Assembly: GCF_022171985.1 (NCBI RefSeq)
Contig: NZ_JAJVHF010000003.1
Location: 372,001 to 436,000 of the forward strand
DNA: 64,000 bases
From: Huaxiibacter chinensis
GTDB lineage: Bacteria > Pseudomonadota > Gammaproteobacteria > Enterobacterales > Enterobacteriaceae
Direction of reading: 5' to 3'
Shown here: positions 1 through 10,718 of the stretch, one piece after another
Numbering within the stretch: position 1 is the first letter of the stretch
Layout: every line of letters starts with the position of its first letter
Translations under genes and position numbers: made by a program
Notes under the pieces: generated by a model
The model's input: only the letters and a program-made list of their open reading frames with translations
Told to the model about the DNA's origin: nothing
Database searches by the model: none

Positions 1-1204
1 CTTCCTTCTGAGTTTCAACCTGACGTTCAGTGCGGCGGAAGAAGCGTTTCTCCTGCGCAACGACCAGCAAAAAGGCAATCAGCAACAGGGCATAGGTCGC
101 CAGTAATCCACCCAATGGACCGAAAGTAGATAACAAATTGATCTTATCCCAACGGGTGGCCAGCGCCGGAGAGAGATCGTCCCAGTAATAGGCCAACAGG
201 GTGGAGCCGATCACATTGCCCAGACCTACCCACCAGTAATGCACCTGGCCTTCAACGGCGCGGTACATCCATCCGGTTTCGCATCCGCCCGCGAGGACGA
301 TACCAAAGCCAAAAAGCAGTCCACCAATGACGGCATTTGGACCCGCCCACATGATTTTGGGTTCGACGCCAAGCTGGACGTAGCTGAAAATACCGATGGC
401 GCTCACCGCCATCCCGGCAATGATGGCCTTTGCCATCATGGTACGGCCCGTTATCCACATATCGCGGAAAGCAGAGGTAAAACAAATTTGCGCACGTTCA
501 ATCAGTAAGCCAAACCCGACGCCAAATAGCATCGCCAGGCCAAGTTTTGGCTGATTGAATGCCGTGCAGAGCGCCCAGGCGACCATGGCAAAGAAGACCA
601 GCATGCCCAGTCGGAAACGGCGGCGCGCCTGATCCGGTTTTTGGGTTAACGGCGAGGCGGCGCTGACCTTAACCATTTTGACCGGGATGCGGAAAAACGG
701 CAGCAGGGTGAAGCGTGCCCCAAAGTAAGACCCGATGGCGGTCGCCACCGCAAAAAACCAGGCGTGCAGTGAAAACTGTGGAATGCCGGTAAAGAACGCC
801 GCGAGGTTACACCCCATCGCCAGCCGCGCGCCAAATCCGGCGATAATGCCGCCGACCACGGCCTGCGCGATACGAATGCGGCTTTGGGGCATACGCAGCT
901 TAACGTTGTTTGCCCATAGCGCGGCGGCAAAACAGCCCCCAAACATACCGATAATCATCATCCCGTCGATACGCGTAAGCGGCGTTCCCTCAAGATGAAT
1001 CAATTTAAAATATCCCCACTCTTCAGTATGCACACCGGCAAGCTGTAAAAGCTGCCCGCCCCAGCGGGTAAATTCGCCGGTAACGGCCCAGAAGGTGCCG
1101 GTGATGCCAAAGTAGTAGGTTGAAAGGATGCCCGCCGCGATGACGGCCGGTACGGGTGACCAGAATTTAATCAGGTACGCCTGTTTGAAGTGTTGCCAGG
1201 ACAT
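1..1204 (-). CDS. yedE: YedE/YeeE (TsuA-type) sulfur-compound transporter, 3' end beyond window
   Basis: Inner membrane protein of the YedE/YeeE family, which carries thiosulfate-type sulfur compounds or serves selenium/sulfur metabolism. I translated it by hand: it starts MSWQHFKQAYLIKFWSP and stays open for 401 codons to the window edge. Three cysteine motifs typical of the family are visible: MGCNLAAFF, RAQICFTSAF and AGGCETGW. Long hydrophobic stretches indicate many membrane segments. The C-terminus and any TusA-like partner gene lie outside the window. It follows trpA on the same strand, but a hairpin and about 190 bases separate them, so it probably has its own promoter. In E. coli this spot holds yciGFE. 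The family is confident; the exact substrate is not known. Confidence 0.85.
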   Translation of the reverse strand, partial: MSWQHFKQAYLIKFWSPVPAVIAAGILSTYYFGITGTFWAVTGEFTRWGGQLLQLAGVHTEEWGYFKLIHLEGTPLTRIDGMMIIGMFGGCFAAALWANNVKLRMPQSRIRIAQAVVGGIIAGFGARLAMGCNLAAFFTGIPQFSLHAWFFAVATAIGSYFGARFTLLPFFRIPVKMVKVSAASPLTQKPDQARRRFRLGMLVFFAMVAWALCTAFNQPKLGLAMLFGVGFGLLIERAQICFTSAFRDMWITGRTMMAKAIIAGMAVSAIGIFSYVQLGVEPKIMWAGPNAVIGGLLFGFGIVLAGGCETGWMYRAVEGQVHYWWVGLGNVIGSTLLAYYWDDLSPALATRWDKINLLSTFGPLGGLLATYALLLIAFLLVVAQEKRFFRRTERQVETQKE

Positions 1205-1365
1205 AGGTAAGCCTCTGAACTCAGAAGGTGTATGTGGCCGATAAGCCGAAAAGAAGGGAGGATAATACGCGCAAGTAAAGATTTGAAAAGTCTGACAAGC
1301 GTAAAAACTCGATCAGATCAATTTCTACCTGCTCCGGTAAAAGAGGAAGATAACTCTCAGGAGTT

Positions 1366-1390
1366 AAGCCGCCTGGCGATCAGGCGGCTT
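1366..1390 (-). terminator. hairpin after trpA (trp t-like)
   Basis: Perfect 10-bp stem AAGCCGCCTG / CAGGCGGCTT with a 5-base loop, just beyond the trpA stop. On the minus strand the stem is followed by only two T, so it may need Rho help, as described for the end of the E. coli trp operon. On the plus strand it is followed by TTTT. Confidence 0.6.
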
Positions 1391-1396
1391 TTGGCA

Positions 1397-2206
1397 TCAG
1401 GCTGACAGCGTGGCGGCTTTCATCGCCCGGACGAAGGTCTTTAATTCGCTCAGCATCAGCTCAGGCTGATCGACGTTGTTCTCAATGATTTTAACAATGG
1501 CAGAGCCAGAGATGGCGCCCGCCGCATTGGCTTCGATTGCTGCCGTGACCTGCTCCGGCGATGAGATACCAAAGCCCTGCAGAGGAGGAGCCGCATGGTA
1601 CTCCGCCAGTTTTTCCACCAGATGATGCAGTGGCAGTGCGGCTTTATTTTCCGTGCCCGTCACACCCGCACGGGACAGCAGGTAGGTATAGCCGCGGCCA
1701 TGGGAGGCAATCTGACGCAAGAGTTCGTCATCCGCGTTAGGTGGGCAGATATAGATAGGCGCAACATTGTGGCGCATAGCGGCCTGACGGAACGGCGCTG
1801 ACTCTTCTACAGGGACATCGGCGACCAGCACCGAGTCGACCCCAACGCGTGCGCATTCGGCATAAAACTCATCAATGCCCCGGCTAAAGACCAGGTTGGC
1901 ATACATCAGCAGGCCAATCGGGATGGTCGGATGCTTCTGGCGAACAGTGGCCAGCATTTCGAAGCACTGTGACGGGGTCACGCCTGCGGCGAAGGCGCGC
2001 AGAGTCGCGTTCTGAATAGTCGGGCCGTCAGCCAGCGGATCGGAGAAGGGGATCCCCAGTTCCAGCGCGTCGGCACCGGCTTCAATGAGCGCATCGATAA
2101 TTTTAAGCGACTGCTCCGGGCCAGGGTCGCCCAGCGTGACGAAGGGAACAAACGCGCCTTCCTTGCGGGCCTTCAGTTCGGCAAATGCGTTATCGTAGCG
2201 TTCCAT
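1397..2206 (-). CDS. trpA: tryptophan synthase alpha subunit
   Basis: Cleaves indole-3-glycerol phosphate to indole and glyceraldehyde-3-phosphate, and channels the indole to TrpB in the alpha2-beta2 complex; last gene of the trp operon. The 269 residues match the usual length. The catalytic Glu and Asp lie in [16 protein letters not shown] (about residues 48-63), and the phosphate-binding GISSPEQV and GAISGSAIV loops are near the C-terminus. Its ATG shares one base with the trpB stop (TGATG), the arrangement that couples translation of the two subunits. No defects seen. Confidence 0.98.
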   Translation of the reverse strand: MERYDNAFAELKARKEGAFVPFVTLGDPGPEQSLKIIDALIEAGADALELGIPFSDPLADGPTIQNATLRAFAAGVTPSQCFEMLATVRQKHPTIPIGLLMYANLVFSRGIDEFYAECARVGVDSVLVADVPVEESAPFRQAAMRHNVAPIYICPPNADDELLRQIASHGRGYTYLLSRAGVTGTENKAALPLHHLVEKLAEYHAAPPLQGFGISSPEQVTAAIEANAAGAISGSAIVKIIENNVDQPELMLSELKTFVRAMKAATLSA

Positions 2207-3399
2207 CAGATTTCCCCTCGTGCTTTCAAAATATCGTGAACGGTGAAGATATCTTTATCACCGCGGCCGGACAGGTTCACCACCAGCAGTTGCTCTTTTT
2301 CCGGGTTCTCTTTCATCATACGCAGGGCATGTGCCAGCGCGTGAGAGGACTCCAGAGCCGGAATGATGCCTTCTTTACGACACAGGATCTTAAAGGCGTC
2401 CAGCGCTTCGTCATCGGTGATAGAGACATAATCGGCGCGTCCAATGCTGTTCAAATGCGCATGTTGCGGCCCCACTGAGGGGAAATCCAGACCGGCGGAA
2501 ATGGAGTAAGACTCTTCAATCTGGCCTTCGTCGGTCTGCATCATCGGTGATTTCATACCGAAGTAGATCCCAACGCGTCCGTGTTTCAGCGGTGCACCAT
2601 GTTCACCGGTCTCAATGCCGTGACCCGCTGGCTCAACGCCAATCAGCCCGACGCTGGTGTCGTCAATAAAGTCGGCGAACATACCAATGGCATTCGAACC
2701 ACCGCCTACGCAGGCAATCACCGCATCCGGCAGACGGCCTTCTTTTTCAAGAATTTGCGCTTTGGTTTCTTCACCGATCATGCGCTGGAATTCACGCACG
2801 ATAGTCGGGAACGGATGCGGGCCTGCCGCCGTACCGAGCATGTAATGTGAGGTCTCGTAGCTGCCAGACCAGTCACGCAGCGCTTCGTTACAGGCATCTT
2901 TCAGCGTGGCGGAACCGCTGTGAACCGCGATAACTTCTGCCCCCATTAACCGCATCCGGAATACGTTAGGCGACTGGCGTTCAATATCCTTTGCGCCCAT
3001 ATAGATACGGCATTTCAGGCCGAGAAGCGCGCTGGCAAGCGCGGACGCTACGCCGTGCTGACCCGCTCCGGTTTCAGCGATGATTTCGGTTTTACCCATG
3101 CGCTTTGCCAGCAAGGCCTGACCCAGCACCTGGTTAGTTTTGTGCGCGCCACCGTGCAGCAGGTCTTCACGCTTGAGGTAGAGGGTGGTACGGGTGCCTT
3201 CGGTCAAGTTACGACATTTCGTCAGCGCCGTCGGACGCCCGGCGTAGTTTTTAAGCAGGTCGGTAAACTCGGCCTGAAACGCCGGATCCTTTTGTGCGCT
3301 GACAAAGGCTTCTTCAAGCTGGCGCAGTGCAGGCATCAGGATTTGCGGGACATACATACCGCCGAATTCGCCAAAATAGGGATTGAGTAATGTGGTCAT
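2206..3399 (-). CDS. trpB: tryptophan synthase beta subunit
   Basis: PLP enzyme that condenses indole with serine to give tryptophan. The chosen start, [16 protein letters not shown], gives 397 residues, the usual length; the longer open frame adds 19 unconserved residues that run into trpC. The PLP lysine sits in GGAHKTNQV (about residue 87), and the cofactor phosphate loop GGGSNAIG is near residue 232. [15 protein letters not shown] is the conserved hinge region. An AAGGA-like ribosome site precedes the start. The gap to trpC upstream is about 10 bases. Confidence 0.98.
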   Translation of the reverse strand: MTTLLNPYFGEFGGMYVPQILMPALRQLEEAFVSAQKDPAFQAEFTDLLKNYAGRPTALTKCRNLTEGTRTTLYLKREDLLHGGAHKTNQVLGQALLAKRMGKTEIIAETGAGQHGVASALASALLGLKCRIYMGAKDIERQSPNVFRMRLMGAEVIAVHSGSATLKDACNEALRDWSGSYETSHYMLGTAAGPHPFPTIVREFQRMIGEETKAQILEKEGRLPDAVIACVGGGSNAIGMFADFIDDTSVGLIGVEPAGHGIETGEHGAPLKHGRVGIYFGMKSPMMQTDEGQIEESYSISAGLDFPSVGPQHAHLNSIGRADYVSITDDEALDAFKILCRKEGIIPALESSHALAHALRMMKENPEKEQLLVVNLSGRGDKDIFTVHDILKARGEI

Positions 3400-3409
3400 C
3401 TTTTCTTCC

Positions 3410-4768
3410 TTAATAGGCACGCAGCGTCTTGAATACCGAGGCCAGTTTGCTGGCATCTTTGATGCCCGGTTGGGACTCTACGCCTGAATTAAAATCAAGG
3501 CCGGCACAGCCGGCTTTTGCCGCTTCGACGCAGTTATCCGGGCTTAAACCGCCCGCAAGCAAAACATTGTCCAGCTTTTCGCCGCTGAGCAGCGACCAGT
3601 CGAAACGTTCACCACTGCCGCCCTGGCCATTGTCCAGGACGTACTTATCAACATGCGTCAGGTTGCGTGGCGGTAAAATGTTACTCACGCTCTGTGCTTT
3701 CCAGATTTGTACCTTCGGCGCCAACGCCTGACGCAGCGCATCGATATACGCCTGGTCTTCACTGCCGTGAAGCTGAACCGCGGCCAGTGAGAGAGCTTCT
3801 GCTTTGGCGACAACATCGTCGATAGCGGCGTCACGGAAGACGCCCACGTAGCTCAGGGGGGCGCCAGCCATCACGTCACGCGCTTGTGCGTCGGTCACAA
3901 AACGAGGCGATGACTCGACAAAAATAAGCCCGCCATACACCGCACCGGCTTCAAGGGCGGCGGTGGCATCTTGCGCACGCGTTAAGCCGCAGACTTTATT
4001 TTCGCCTAACAGCACGCGGCGGACGGCGGCATTCAGATCGTCATGCTCCATCATCGCCGAACCAATCAAGAAGCCGTTGGCAAAATGGCTCAGTTCGCGA
4101 ACCTGTGCATAGGTATGAATACCGGATTCGCTAATAACCGTCACCCCCGCACCCAGACGTGGCGCAAGCTGACGGGTGCGGTCCAGATCGATGGAGAGAT
4201 CGCGCAGGTCGCGGTTGTTAATGCCAACCACTTTCGCCTCCAGCGCAATCGCCCGCTCTAACTCCTCTTCGTTACTGACTTCGGTCAGGACACCCATATT
4301 CAGGCTATGTGCCACCGCAGACAGCTGACGATACTGTTCATCATCCAGCACCGACAGCATCAGCAGGCATGCATCGGCCTGATAGAAACGCGCCAGCCAA
4401 ATCTGATAAGGATCGATGATAAAGTCTTTACACAGTATCGGCTGCGGAGCAATGCCGCTGACGACGGGCAGGAAATCGAAGCTGCCCTGGAAATATTTCT
4501 CATCCGTCAGGACCGAAATCGCTGACGCATGGTGTTTGTAGACGCCAGCAATACGGGCAGGATCGAAATCTTCTCTGATCACGCCCTTAGACGGAGAGGC
4601 TTTTTTGCACTCCAGAATAAACGCCGTGCGGGCACCCTGTAGCGCATCATAAAAGCGGCGACTGCTCGGTACGACTTCATTTTGAAAGGTTGCCAGCGGT
4701 TGCTGAGCTTTACGGGCTTCAACCCAAATGGCCTTATCGGCAACAATTTTCGCTAAAACGGTCTGCAT
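3410..4768 (-). CDS. trpC: bifunctional indole-3-glycerol-phosphate synthase / phosphoribosylanthranilate isomerase
   Basis: Fusion of TrpC and TrpF, as is usual in enterics; 452 residues. The N-terminal half (about 1-255) is indoleglycerol-phosphate synthase with the [10 protein letters not shown] catalytic lysine motif, TEVSNEEE and VISESGI. The C-terminal half is the PRA isomerase, with its catalytic Cys in [10 protein letters not shown] and its Asp in LDFNSGVES near the end. The enzyme performs two consecutive steps between anthranilate phosphoribosylation and TrpA. Only 3 bases separate it from trpGD upstream, consistent with one polycistronic message. Confidence 0.98.
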   Translation of the reverse strand: MQTVLAKIVADKAIWVEARKAQQPLATFQNEVVPSSRRFYDALQGARTAFILECKKASPSKGVIREDFDPARIAGVYKHHASAISVLTDEKYFQGSFDFLPVVSGIAPQPILCKDFIIDPYQIWLARFYQADACLLMLSVLDDEQYRQLSAVAHSLNMGVLTEVSNEEELERAIALEAKVVGINNRDLRDLSIDLDRTRQLAPRLGAGVTVISESGIHTYAQVRELSHFANGFLIGSAMMEHDDLNAAVRRVLLGENKVCGLTRAQDATAALEAGAVYGGLIFVESSPRFVTDAQARDVMAGAPLSYVGVFRDAAIDDVVAKAEALSLAAVQLHGSEDQAYIDALRQALAPKVQIWKAQSVSNILPPRNLTHVDKYVLDNGQGGSGERFDWSLLSGEKLDNVLLAGGLSPDNCVEAAKAGCAGLDFNSGVESQPGIKDASKLASVFKTLRAY

Positions 4769-4771
4769 TAT

Positions 4772-6367
4772 TTACCCTCTTGCCGCAAGTGCGGTTACGC
4801 GGTCATAGGCTGCACCTGAACGCAATACTGCCAGGACTTTTTGCGCGTTGGACTGCAAATCTTCGTCGCCGTGCAAACGCATCAGCATCGCAACATTGGC
4901 GGCGACAGCGGCCTCATGGGCGGCTTCACCTTTACCTTGTAATAAGCGCGTCAGAATGTCACGGTTTTCTTCCGGTGTACCGCCTGCCAGCTGTTCCTGA
5001 CGATACGGCGTCAGGCCAAAGTCTTTTGCTTCCAGCTGGTAGCTCTGGATTTCACCGTCGCGTAACTCAGCCACCAGCGTTGGAGCATGAAGCGACACCT
5101 CATCCATCCCACCGCTGTGGACGACCGCCGCACGTTGATAGCCCAGGACCCGTAACGTCTCGGCAATAGGCAGCACCAGTTCCGGACTGTAAACCCCAAT
5201 CAGCGCAAGGGGAGGATGCGCAGGGTTGATAAGCGGACCCAGGACGTTGAACAGGGTGCGGGTTTTCAGCTGCTGTCGCACGGGCATCGCATGGCGAAAA
5301 CCGGCGTGATATTTCGGCGCGAACAGGAAACAAACGCCTAAGTCGTCCAGCGCCTCACGGGAGCGTTCAGCGTTCATTTCCAGATTAATACCAAACGCGG
5401 CCAGCAGATCGGACGAGCCTGAACGGCTGGACACGCTGCGGTTACCGTGTTTGGCGACTTTCATCCCGCAGGCGGCTGCCACGAAGGCGCTGGCCGTAGA
5501 AATGTTAATGCTGTTGCTGCCGTCACCGCCGGTGCCCACGATATCGGCAAACGGGTAGTCAGGACGGGGGAACGGCGCCGCGTTTTCCAGAAGTGCTGTG
5601 GCGGCCCCGGCGATTTCCAGCGGGTGCTCGCCGCGCACCTTCATGCTCACCAGCGCAGCGGCCAGCTGCTCTGGCTTCAGTTCTCCGCGAACAACAGCGG
5701 AGAAAAGCTGGTGGCTTTCCGGTTGGGTCAGGGTTTGCGCCTGGTACAGTTTTTCCAGAACAGGCTGCAGGGTATTGGTCTGCTCCAGTTTCTGTAACGC
5801 CCAGTTCAGCGTCTGCTCCAGCAGGCGAGCACCGTTTGAGGTCAGAATAGATTCCGGGTGGAACTGCAGGCCGCACACGCGATCGGTATCGTGCCGCACG
5901 GCCATGACCATGCCGTCAAATGAGGCGTTAATGGTCAGGCCCGCTGGAATGTTACTGCCCACCAGGGAATGATAACGGGCAACCGGCAGTGGATTTGGCA
6001 GACCCGCAAACATCGCCTGACCATCATGTTCGATGCTCGAGGCTTTTCCGTGCAGTATTTCACCCGCCTGGCCAACATAGCCACCATATGCCTCAACGAT
6101 GGCCTGATGACCTAAACAGATACCGACGATGGGCAGCTTGCCGCGCATGCGGGTCAGCAATTCAGGCATACAACCGGCTTCGCTCGGTGTACCCGGCCCG
6201 GGTGACAGCAGCAGAACCGGATTTTGCATGGTAGCCAGACGCTCAATCAGCGTCTGCGCCGGAACATGATTACGGTAAATCACCACGTTATGCCCGCTGG
6301 CACGAAGCTGGTCTGCCAGGTTATAGGTAAAGGAGTCGATGTTATCGAGAAGCAGAATGTCAGCCAT
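4772..6367 (-). CDS. trpD: anthranilate synthase glutaminase / anthranilate phosphoribosyltransferase
   Basis: TrpG-TrpD fusion of 531 residues. Residues 1 to about 195 are a class I glutamine amidotransferase: nucleophile Cys in GICLGHQ, and the His/Glu pair in LQFHPESIL. This part supplies ammonia to TrpE. The rest is anthranilate phosphoribosyltransferase, with the PRPP-binding [14 protein letters not shown] and [13 protein letters not shown]. The start codon overlaps the trpE stop (TGATG-like), which supports the equimolar production needed for the TrpE-TrpG complex. Confidence 0.98.
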   Translation of the reverse strand: MADILLLDNIDSFTYNLADQLRASGHNVVIYRNHVPAQTLIERLATMQNPVLLLSPGPGTPSEAGCMPELLTRMRGKLPIVGICLGHQAIVEAYGGYVGQAGEILHGKASSIEHDGQAMFAGLPNPLPVARYHSLVGSNIPAGLTINASFDGMVMAVRHDTDRVCGLQFHPESILTSNGARLLEQTLNWALQKLEQTNTLQPVLEKLYQAQTLTQPESHQLFSAVVRGELKPEQLAAALVSMKVRGEHPLEIAGAATALLENAAPFPRPDYPFADIVGTGGDGSNSINISTASAFVAAACGMKVAKHGNRSVSSRSGSSDLLAAFGINLEMNAERSREALDDLGVCFLFAPKYHAGFRHAMPVRQQLKTRTLFNVLGPLINPAHPPLALIGVYSPELVLPIAETLRVLGYQRAAVVHSGGMDEVSLHAPTLVAELRDGEIQSYQLEAKDFGLTPYRQEQLAGGTPEENRDILTRLLQGKGEAAHEAAVAANVAMLMRLHGDEDLQSNAQKVLAVLRSGAAYDRVTALAARG

Positions 6368-7929
6368 CAGAAAGTCTCCTGGGCATGGTGTGCAGTGGCA
6401 ATCGCGCGCAATACCGCACGGGCTTTATTACGCGTTTCGTCAGCTTCAGACTGCGGAACAGAATCCAGAACAACGCCCGCGCCGGCCTGAACGGTGGCGA
6501 TGCCGTCCTCAACGTAGGCGGAGCGGATGACAATGCAGGTATCCAGGTCGCCATGGGCGGTGAAATACCCGACAGCACCGCCATAGCTCCCCCGGCGACG
6601 CCCTTCGGCTGCGGCGATAAGCTGCATGGCGCGCACTTTTGGCGCGCCGCTCAGGGTGCCCATATTCATGCAGGCGCGGTAGGCGTGAAGGACATCGAGG
6701 TCGTGACGAAGCTCACCCACCACGCGGGAAACCAGATGCATCACGAAGGAGTAACGGTCTACTTTTGTTAAATCGGCCACATAACGTGTGCCCGGGGTGC
6801 AGATGCGGGCCAGGTCGTTACGGGCCAGGTCGACCAGCATGAGATGCTCGGACATCTCTTTTTGATCAGTACGCATCTCCAGCTCAATGCGGCTATCAAG
6901 ATCGCGATCCAGCGTTCCATCGGCGCGGCGGCCACGAGGGCGCGTGCCGGCGATCGGATAGATTTCGATCTGGCGGCTGGTGGCGTCATACTTCAGAGAG
7001 CTTTCCGGTGACGCGCCAAACAGGGTGAAATCGTTATCCTGCATAAAGAACATGTACGGGCTCGGGTTGCTCTTCTTCAGCACATCATAGGCCGCCAGCG
7101 GCGACGGGCAGGGTAAGGAGAATCGACGAGAAGGAACCACCTGGAAGATTTCGCCCGCGCGTATCGCTTTTTGCATCTGACGCACCACTGCGCCGAACTG
7201 GTCGTCGGTCTGGTTACATTCGCAGCGCATATGTTCAACGTGCTGCACCGGTAAGACAGGCGGCTCTTCATTCATCTGCTGCTGCAGTTGTGCAATGCGA
7301 TGTTCGAGACGTTCTTTTTCTGCGGCCGACGGGGTGAACAGGCTGGCCTGAATGCGGGTGCTTTTCTTTTTATGGTCGATAACCAGCAGCGTTTCGGCCA
7401 GATAGAAACAGTAGTCCGGGCAGTTATTGCCCTGGTCGGTTTCCGGTAACGCTTCAAAACCCGCGACCAGGTCATAGGCAAACAACCCGCCGAAGAACAT
7501 GGCTTCGCGTTCGTGCGCCGGGACCTCGACCAGATTTTGCAGAAGACGAAACGCGTCGAAGACCGAGAGGGAGCACAGACGGGCATCTTCATCCAGCAGC
7601 TGGCTGACGGGCGGGAAACGCAACACACGCATATCAGGGCGCTGTTCATTCTCGATACCTGCCGGCAGCGCGGTATCTAACAGCGTAAGCAGGGCGGAGC
7701 CGTTATCCGACAGCGCGTGAAGGGTGACAGTGTCACCAAGCGCGGTAATGCGCAACGCGCTATCGACAAGCAGCAGACTCTTTAAATCATCTTTGCTGTC
7801 GATGTCCGCGGATTCAAGCAGCAGGGTTGCCGGTCGCGCACCGCACAGCTGATGAAACAGCGCGGTGGGGTTATGGCGATAAGCCGCATCGCAGGCCAGT
7901 AACTCAAGATGTGTTTTGCCGGTTTGCAT
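6367..7929 (-). CDS. trpE: anthranilate synthase component I
   Basis: Makes anthranilate from chorismate using ammonia from the TrpG domain; first committed step of tryptophan synthesis. The start [17 protein letters not shown] gives 520 residues, the family length. A longer open frame reaches into the leader and attenuator, and its first 37 codons are non-homologous. The N-terminal LLLESAD motif is the tryptophan feedback site. The catalytic part carries [24 protein letters not shown] and GAPKVRAMQ. The ribosome site GAGAAT precedes ATG, right after the attenuator U-run. Confidence 0.98.
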   Translation of the reverse strand: MQTGKTHLELLACDAAYRHNPTALFHQLCGARPATLLLESADIDSKDDLKSLLLVDSALRITALGDTVTLHALSDNGSALLTLLDTALPAGIENEQRPDMRVLRFPPVSQLLDEDARLCSLSVFDAFRLLQNLVEVPAHEREAMFFGGLFAYDLVAGFEALPETDQGNNCPDYCFYLAETLLVIDHKKKSTRIQASLFTPSAAEKERLEHRIAQLQQQMNEEPPVLPVQHVEHMRCECNQTDDQFGAVVRQMQKAIRAGEIFQVVPSRRFSLPCPSPLAAYDVLKKSNPSPYMFFMQDNDFTLFGASPESSLKYDATSRQIEIYPIAGTRPRGRRADGTLDRDLDSRIELEMRTDQKEMSEHLMLVDLARNDLARICTPGTRYVADLTKVDRYSFVMHLVSRVVGELRHDLDVLHAYRACMNMGTLSGAPKVRAMQLIAAAEGRRRGSYGGAVGYFTAHGDLDTCIVIRSAYVEDGIATVQAGAGVVLDSVPQSEADETRNKARAVLRAIATAHHAQETF

Positions 7930-7954
7930 GATCTTATTCTCATTAATTCTGTTC

Positions 7955-7979
7955 AAAAAAAGCCCGCTTAATCGCGGGC
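7955..7979 (-). terminator. trp attenuator (3:4 hairpin)
   Basis: On the minus strand GCCCGC, a 6-base loop GATTAA, GCGGGC and then seven T. It lies between the trpL stop and trpE, and is the classical transcription attenuator controlled by ribosome stalling at the two leader Trp codons. Confidence 0.93.
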
Positions 7980-8024
7980 CGGGTATCTGTTTGCGTTTCG
8001 CAGACGAATGACACTGCCCGTAAG

Positions 8025-8069
8025 TCAGGAAGTACGCCACCAGCCTTGCAGAGTGATAAGTGCTCTCAT
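8025..8069 (-). CDS. trpL: trp operon leader peptide
   Basis: A 14-codon frame, MRALITLQGWWRTS, ending TGA, read on the minus strand downstream of the trp promoter. Two adjacent Trp codons at positions 10-11 followed by RTS are the hallmark of the enteric trp leader (E. coli: [14 protein letters not shown]). The product is not a working protein: ribosome stalling at the Trp codons when charged tRNA-Trp is scarce stops the downstream terminator from forming. The middle (ALITLQ) differs from E. coli while the regulatory end is conserved. Confidence 0.95.
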   Translation of the reverse strand: MRALITLQGWWRTS

Positions 8070-8093
8070 TTTCAGATACCTGTATTGTGTGAA

Positions 8094-8132
8094 CTTGCGT
8101 ACTAGTTAACTAGTTCGATGGCATGTTGTCAA
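8094..8132 (-). promoter_or_regulatory. trp promoter with TrpR operator
   Basis: Minus strand: -35 TTGACA (8127-8132), 17-base spacer, -10 TTAACT (8104-8109). The palindrome ACTAGTTAACTAGT (8101-8114), within CGAACTAGTTAACTAGTACG, covers the -10. This is the TrpR operator essentially as in E. coli, so TrpR with tryptophan should block RNA polymerase directly. Confidence 0.95.
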
Positions 8133-8208
8133 CCCTTGATTTCAGAATTTCGCGCCAACCCGTTATCATGGGGTGACTGCATTTGATAAACCTGTGATGA
8201 GAACTGCT

Positions 8209-9093
8209 TTGAGCGAAACAAACTACGCCGTGATTTATGATTTACACAGCCATACGCAGGCCTCTGACGGTCTGCTTACGCCAGAAGCGCTTGTTCATCG
8301 GGCCGTGGAAATGCGGGTGGGTACCCTGGCTATTACCGATCACGACACAACGGATGCGATTCCGGCTGCACGGGCAGAAATCCTTCGCAGCGGAATCCCG
8401 TTGAACCTGGTGTCAGGGGTCGAGATATCCACCGTCTGGGAAAACCATGAGATCCACATCGTGGGTCTGAACATTGATATTGAGCATCCCCTGCTGCGTG
8501 CGTTTCTTAACGAACAAAAAGAGCGTCGCCACCAGCGCGCGGTGTTGATTGCCGAACGCCTCGAAAAAGCCCAAATTCCGGGCGCGCTCGACGGGGCTTA
8601 CACACTGGCTAACGGGGGCGCGGTGACCCGCGGTCACTTTGCACGTTTTCTGGTTGAAGCCGGGAAAGCGAATAACTTTGCCGATGTCTTTAAAAAATAT
8701 CTGGCACGCGGGAAAACCGGCTACGTTCCGCCACAGTGGTGTACAATAAAACAAGCTATTGATGTCATTCATCATTCTGGCGGCAAGGCCGTACTGGCGC
8801 ATCCGGGCCGGTATAACCTTTCTGCTAAGTGGCTGAAAAGACTGCTGGCACACTTTGCCGAATGCGGCGGTGAGGCGATGGAAGTCTCGCAATGTCAGCA
8901 GGCACCCAACGAGCGTACACAGCTGGCGACCTATGCCCGCCAGTATGGATTACTGGCATCACAAGGATCTGATTTCCATCAGCCTTGTGCGTGGATAGAA
9001 CTGGGGCGCAAGCTCTGGTTGCCCGCAGGCGTGGAGCCGGTCTGGCAGCTCTGGGAACAGCCGCAGCACCAAATTGAAGAGAGGGAAGTATGA
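8209..9093 (+). CDS. rnm: RNase AM, PHP-domain 5'-3' exonuclease (YciV/TrpH)
   Basis: PHP-family metal-dependent nuclease; the E. coli homologue Rnm trims 5' ends of rRNA precursors and short RNAs. Metal ligands are seen in YDLHSHT, ITDHDTT, EIHIVGLN, AHPGRYN and GSDFHQP, so all PHP motifs are intact. The TTG start at 8209 gives 294 residues beginning LSETNYAVIYD, matching the family. ATG at 8197 or GTG at 8173 would add 4 or 12 residues. Divergent from trp; its promoter must lie within the same 80 bases. Its stop overlaps the yciO ATG (ATGA). Confidence 0.95.
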   Translation: MSETNYAVIYDLHSHTQASDGLLTPEALVHRAVEMRVGTLAITDHDTTDAIPAARAEILRSGIPLNLVSGVEISTVWENHEIHIVGLNIDIEHPLLRAFLNEQKERRHQRAVLIAERLEKAQIPGALDGAYTLANGGAVTRGHFARFLVEAGKANNFADVFKKYLARGKTGYVPPQWCTIKQAIDVIHHSGGKAVLAHPGRYNLSAKWLKRLLAHFAECGGEAMEVSQCQQAPNERTQLATYARQYGLLASQGSDFHQPCAWIELGRKLWLPAGVEPVWQLWEQPQHQIEEREV

Positions 9094-9710
9094 GTCAATT
9101 TTTCTATATTCATCCAGATAATCCGCAGCCACGCCTGATCAATCAGGCCGTGGAGATCGTCCGCAAAGGTGGGGTCATCGTCTATCCAACGGATTCGGGC
9201 TACGCCCTGGGATGCAAAATTGAAGATAAAGGCGCAATGGAGCGCATTTGTCGGATTCGCCAGCTGCCGAACGGCCATAACTTTACGCTGATGTGTCGCG
9301 ACCTGTCCGAGTTGTCGACCTATGCCTATGTCGATAACGTGGCGTTTCGTCTTATCAAAAACAACACGCCGGGCAACTACACCTTTATCCTGAAAGGGAC
9401 GAAAGAGGTGCCTCGTCGCCTGCTGCAGGAAAAACGTAAAACTATCGGAATGCGCGTTCCGTCTAATCCCATCGCTCAGGCGCTGCTCGAAACGCTGGGC
9501 GAACCCATGTTGTCCACCTCTTTAATGTTGCCGGGCAGCGATTTTACCGAGTCCGATCCTGATGAAATTAAGGATCGTCTGGAGAAAGTTGTCGACCTGG
9601 TGATTCACGGCGGCTACCTGGGACAACAGCCCACCACGGTGGTTGATCTCACCGAAGAAGCACCTGAAGTCATTCGTGAAGGCGTGGGCGACGTTAAACC
9701 TTTCTTGTAA
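9090..9710 (+). CDS. yciO: Sua5/YciO/YrdC family protein YciO
   Basis: 206-residue member of the Sua5/YrdC double-stranded-RNA-binding fold family. The true tRNA threonylcarbamoyl-AMP synthase in enterics is TsaC; the role of the YciO paralogue is less clear. Visible family features: GGVIVYPTDSGYALGC near residue 30, KNNTPGNYTFILKGTKEVP in the middle, RVPSNPIAQALL and the TVVDLT C-terminal motif. It overlaps rnm by 4 bases and so is likely co-transcribed. E. coli has yciQ after it; here the next gene is rluB. Confidence 0.94.
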   Translation: MSQFFYIHPDNPQPRLINQAVEIVRKGGVIVYPTDSGYALGCKIEDKGAMERICRIRQLPNGHNFTLMCRDLSELSTYAYVDNVAFRLIKNNTPGNYTFILKGTKEVPRRLLQEKRKTIGMRVPSNPIAQALLETLGEPMLSTSLMLPGSDFTESDPDEIKDRLEKVVDLVIHGGYLGQQPTTVVDLTEEAPEVIREGVGDVKPFL

Positions 9711-9810
9711 TCATGTAAGTCGCTATACTACGCGGCCATCATTATTGCGGCCCTGCCGCGATAATTGACCCTATTCGACGCCTGTGAAGGCGACACCTGA
9801 AGGATGCTCA

Positions 9811-10686
9811 ATGAGCGAAAAATTACAGAAAGTGCTGGCGCGCGCCGGCCACGGTTCACGCCGTGAAATCGAAACGATTATCGAAGCTGGTCGTGTCAGC
9901 GTAGATGGCAAAATTGCCAGGCTGGGCGATCGCGTGGAAGTCGTTCCCGGGATGAAGATCCGTCTCGACGGGCACATCATCTCGGTGAAAGAATCCGCAG
10001 AGCAGATTTGTCGCGTGCTGGCGTACTACAAACCAGAAGGCGAGTTGTGCACCCGCAACGATCCGGAAGGCCGTCCGACGGTATTTGACCGCCTGCCAAA
10101 ACTGCGTGGCGCACGCTGGATTGCCGTTGGGCGTCTGGATGTGAACACCTGCGGCCTGCTGCTGTTCACCACCGACGGTGAGCTGGCGAACCGCCTGATG
10201 CACCCGAGCCGTGAAGTCGAACGCGAATACGCGGTGCGCGTATTCGGTGAAGTTGATGAAAATAAACTGCGCGATCTGTCGCGTGGCGTTCAGTTAGAAG
10301 ACGGCCCGGCCGCCTTTAAAACCATTAAATTTACCGGTGGTGAAGGGATTAACCAGTGGTATAACGTGACCCTCACTGAAGGCCGCAACCGTGAGGTTCG
10401 CCGTCTCTGGGAAGCCGTTGGCGTTCAGGTCAGCCGACTGATCCGCGTTCGCTACGGCGATATCCTGCTGCCTAAAGGGCTGCCGCGCGGGGGGTACACC
10501 GAGCTTGATTTAACCCAGACTAACTACCTGCGCGAGCTGGTAGGCCTGGCGCCGGAAACCACGTCAAAAGTGGCGGTTGAGAAAGATCGTCGCCGTGTGA
10601 AAGCGAATCAGATTCGCCGTGCGGTGAAACGTCATACTCAGGTAAGCACCGGACGTCGCTCCGGTAGCCGTAACAACAACGGCTAA
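9811..10686 (+). CDS. rluB: 23S rRNA pseudouridine(2605) synthase
   Basis: RsuA-family enzyme making pseudouridine 2605 in 23S rRNA. The start [15 protein letters not shown] gives 291 residues, as in E. coli; the open frame begins 9 codons earlier without homology. Order: S4 RNA-binding domain (about 1-65), then the catalytic domain with the Asp in [14 protein letters not shown], then [15 protein letters not shown]. The tail is lysine/arginine-rich and ends in GSRNNNG. About 100 bases follow yciO, and a bidirectional terminator follows. Confidence 0.96.
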   Translation: MSEKLQKVLARAGHGSRREIETIIEAGRVSVDGKIARLGDRVEVVPGMKIRLDGHIISVKESAEQICRVLAYYKPEGELCTRNDPEGRPTVFDRLPKLRGARWIAVGRLDVNTCGLLLFTTDGELANRLMHPSREVEREYAVRVFGEVDENKLRDLSRGVQLEDGPAAFKTIKFTGGEGINQWYNVTLTEGRNREVRRLWEAVGVQVSRLIRVRYGDILLPKGLPRGGYTELDLTQTNYLRELVGLAPETTSKVAVEKDRRRVKANQIRRAVKRHTQVSTGRRSGSRNNNG

Positions 10687-10690
10687 CGTA

Positions 10691-10717
10691 AAAAAACCCG
10701 GCGCTGCCGGGTTTTTT
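10691..10717. terminator. bidirectional terminator between rluB and btuR
   Basis: Hairpin AACCCGG-CGCT-CCGGGTT-type stem with an A-run before it and six T after it, placed between two convergent genes; it serves both strands. Confidence 0.9.
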
Positions 10718-10718
10718 A

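Noticed and set aside
7930..8040. In-frame N-terminal extension of trpE
   Set aside because: It covers the attenuator and part of the leader peptide; homology begins at [11 protein letters not shown].
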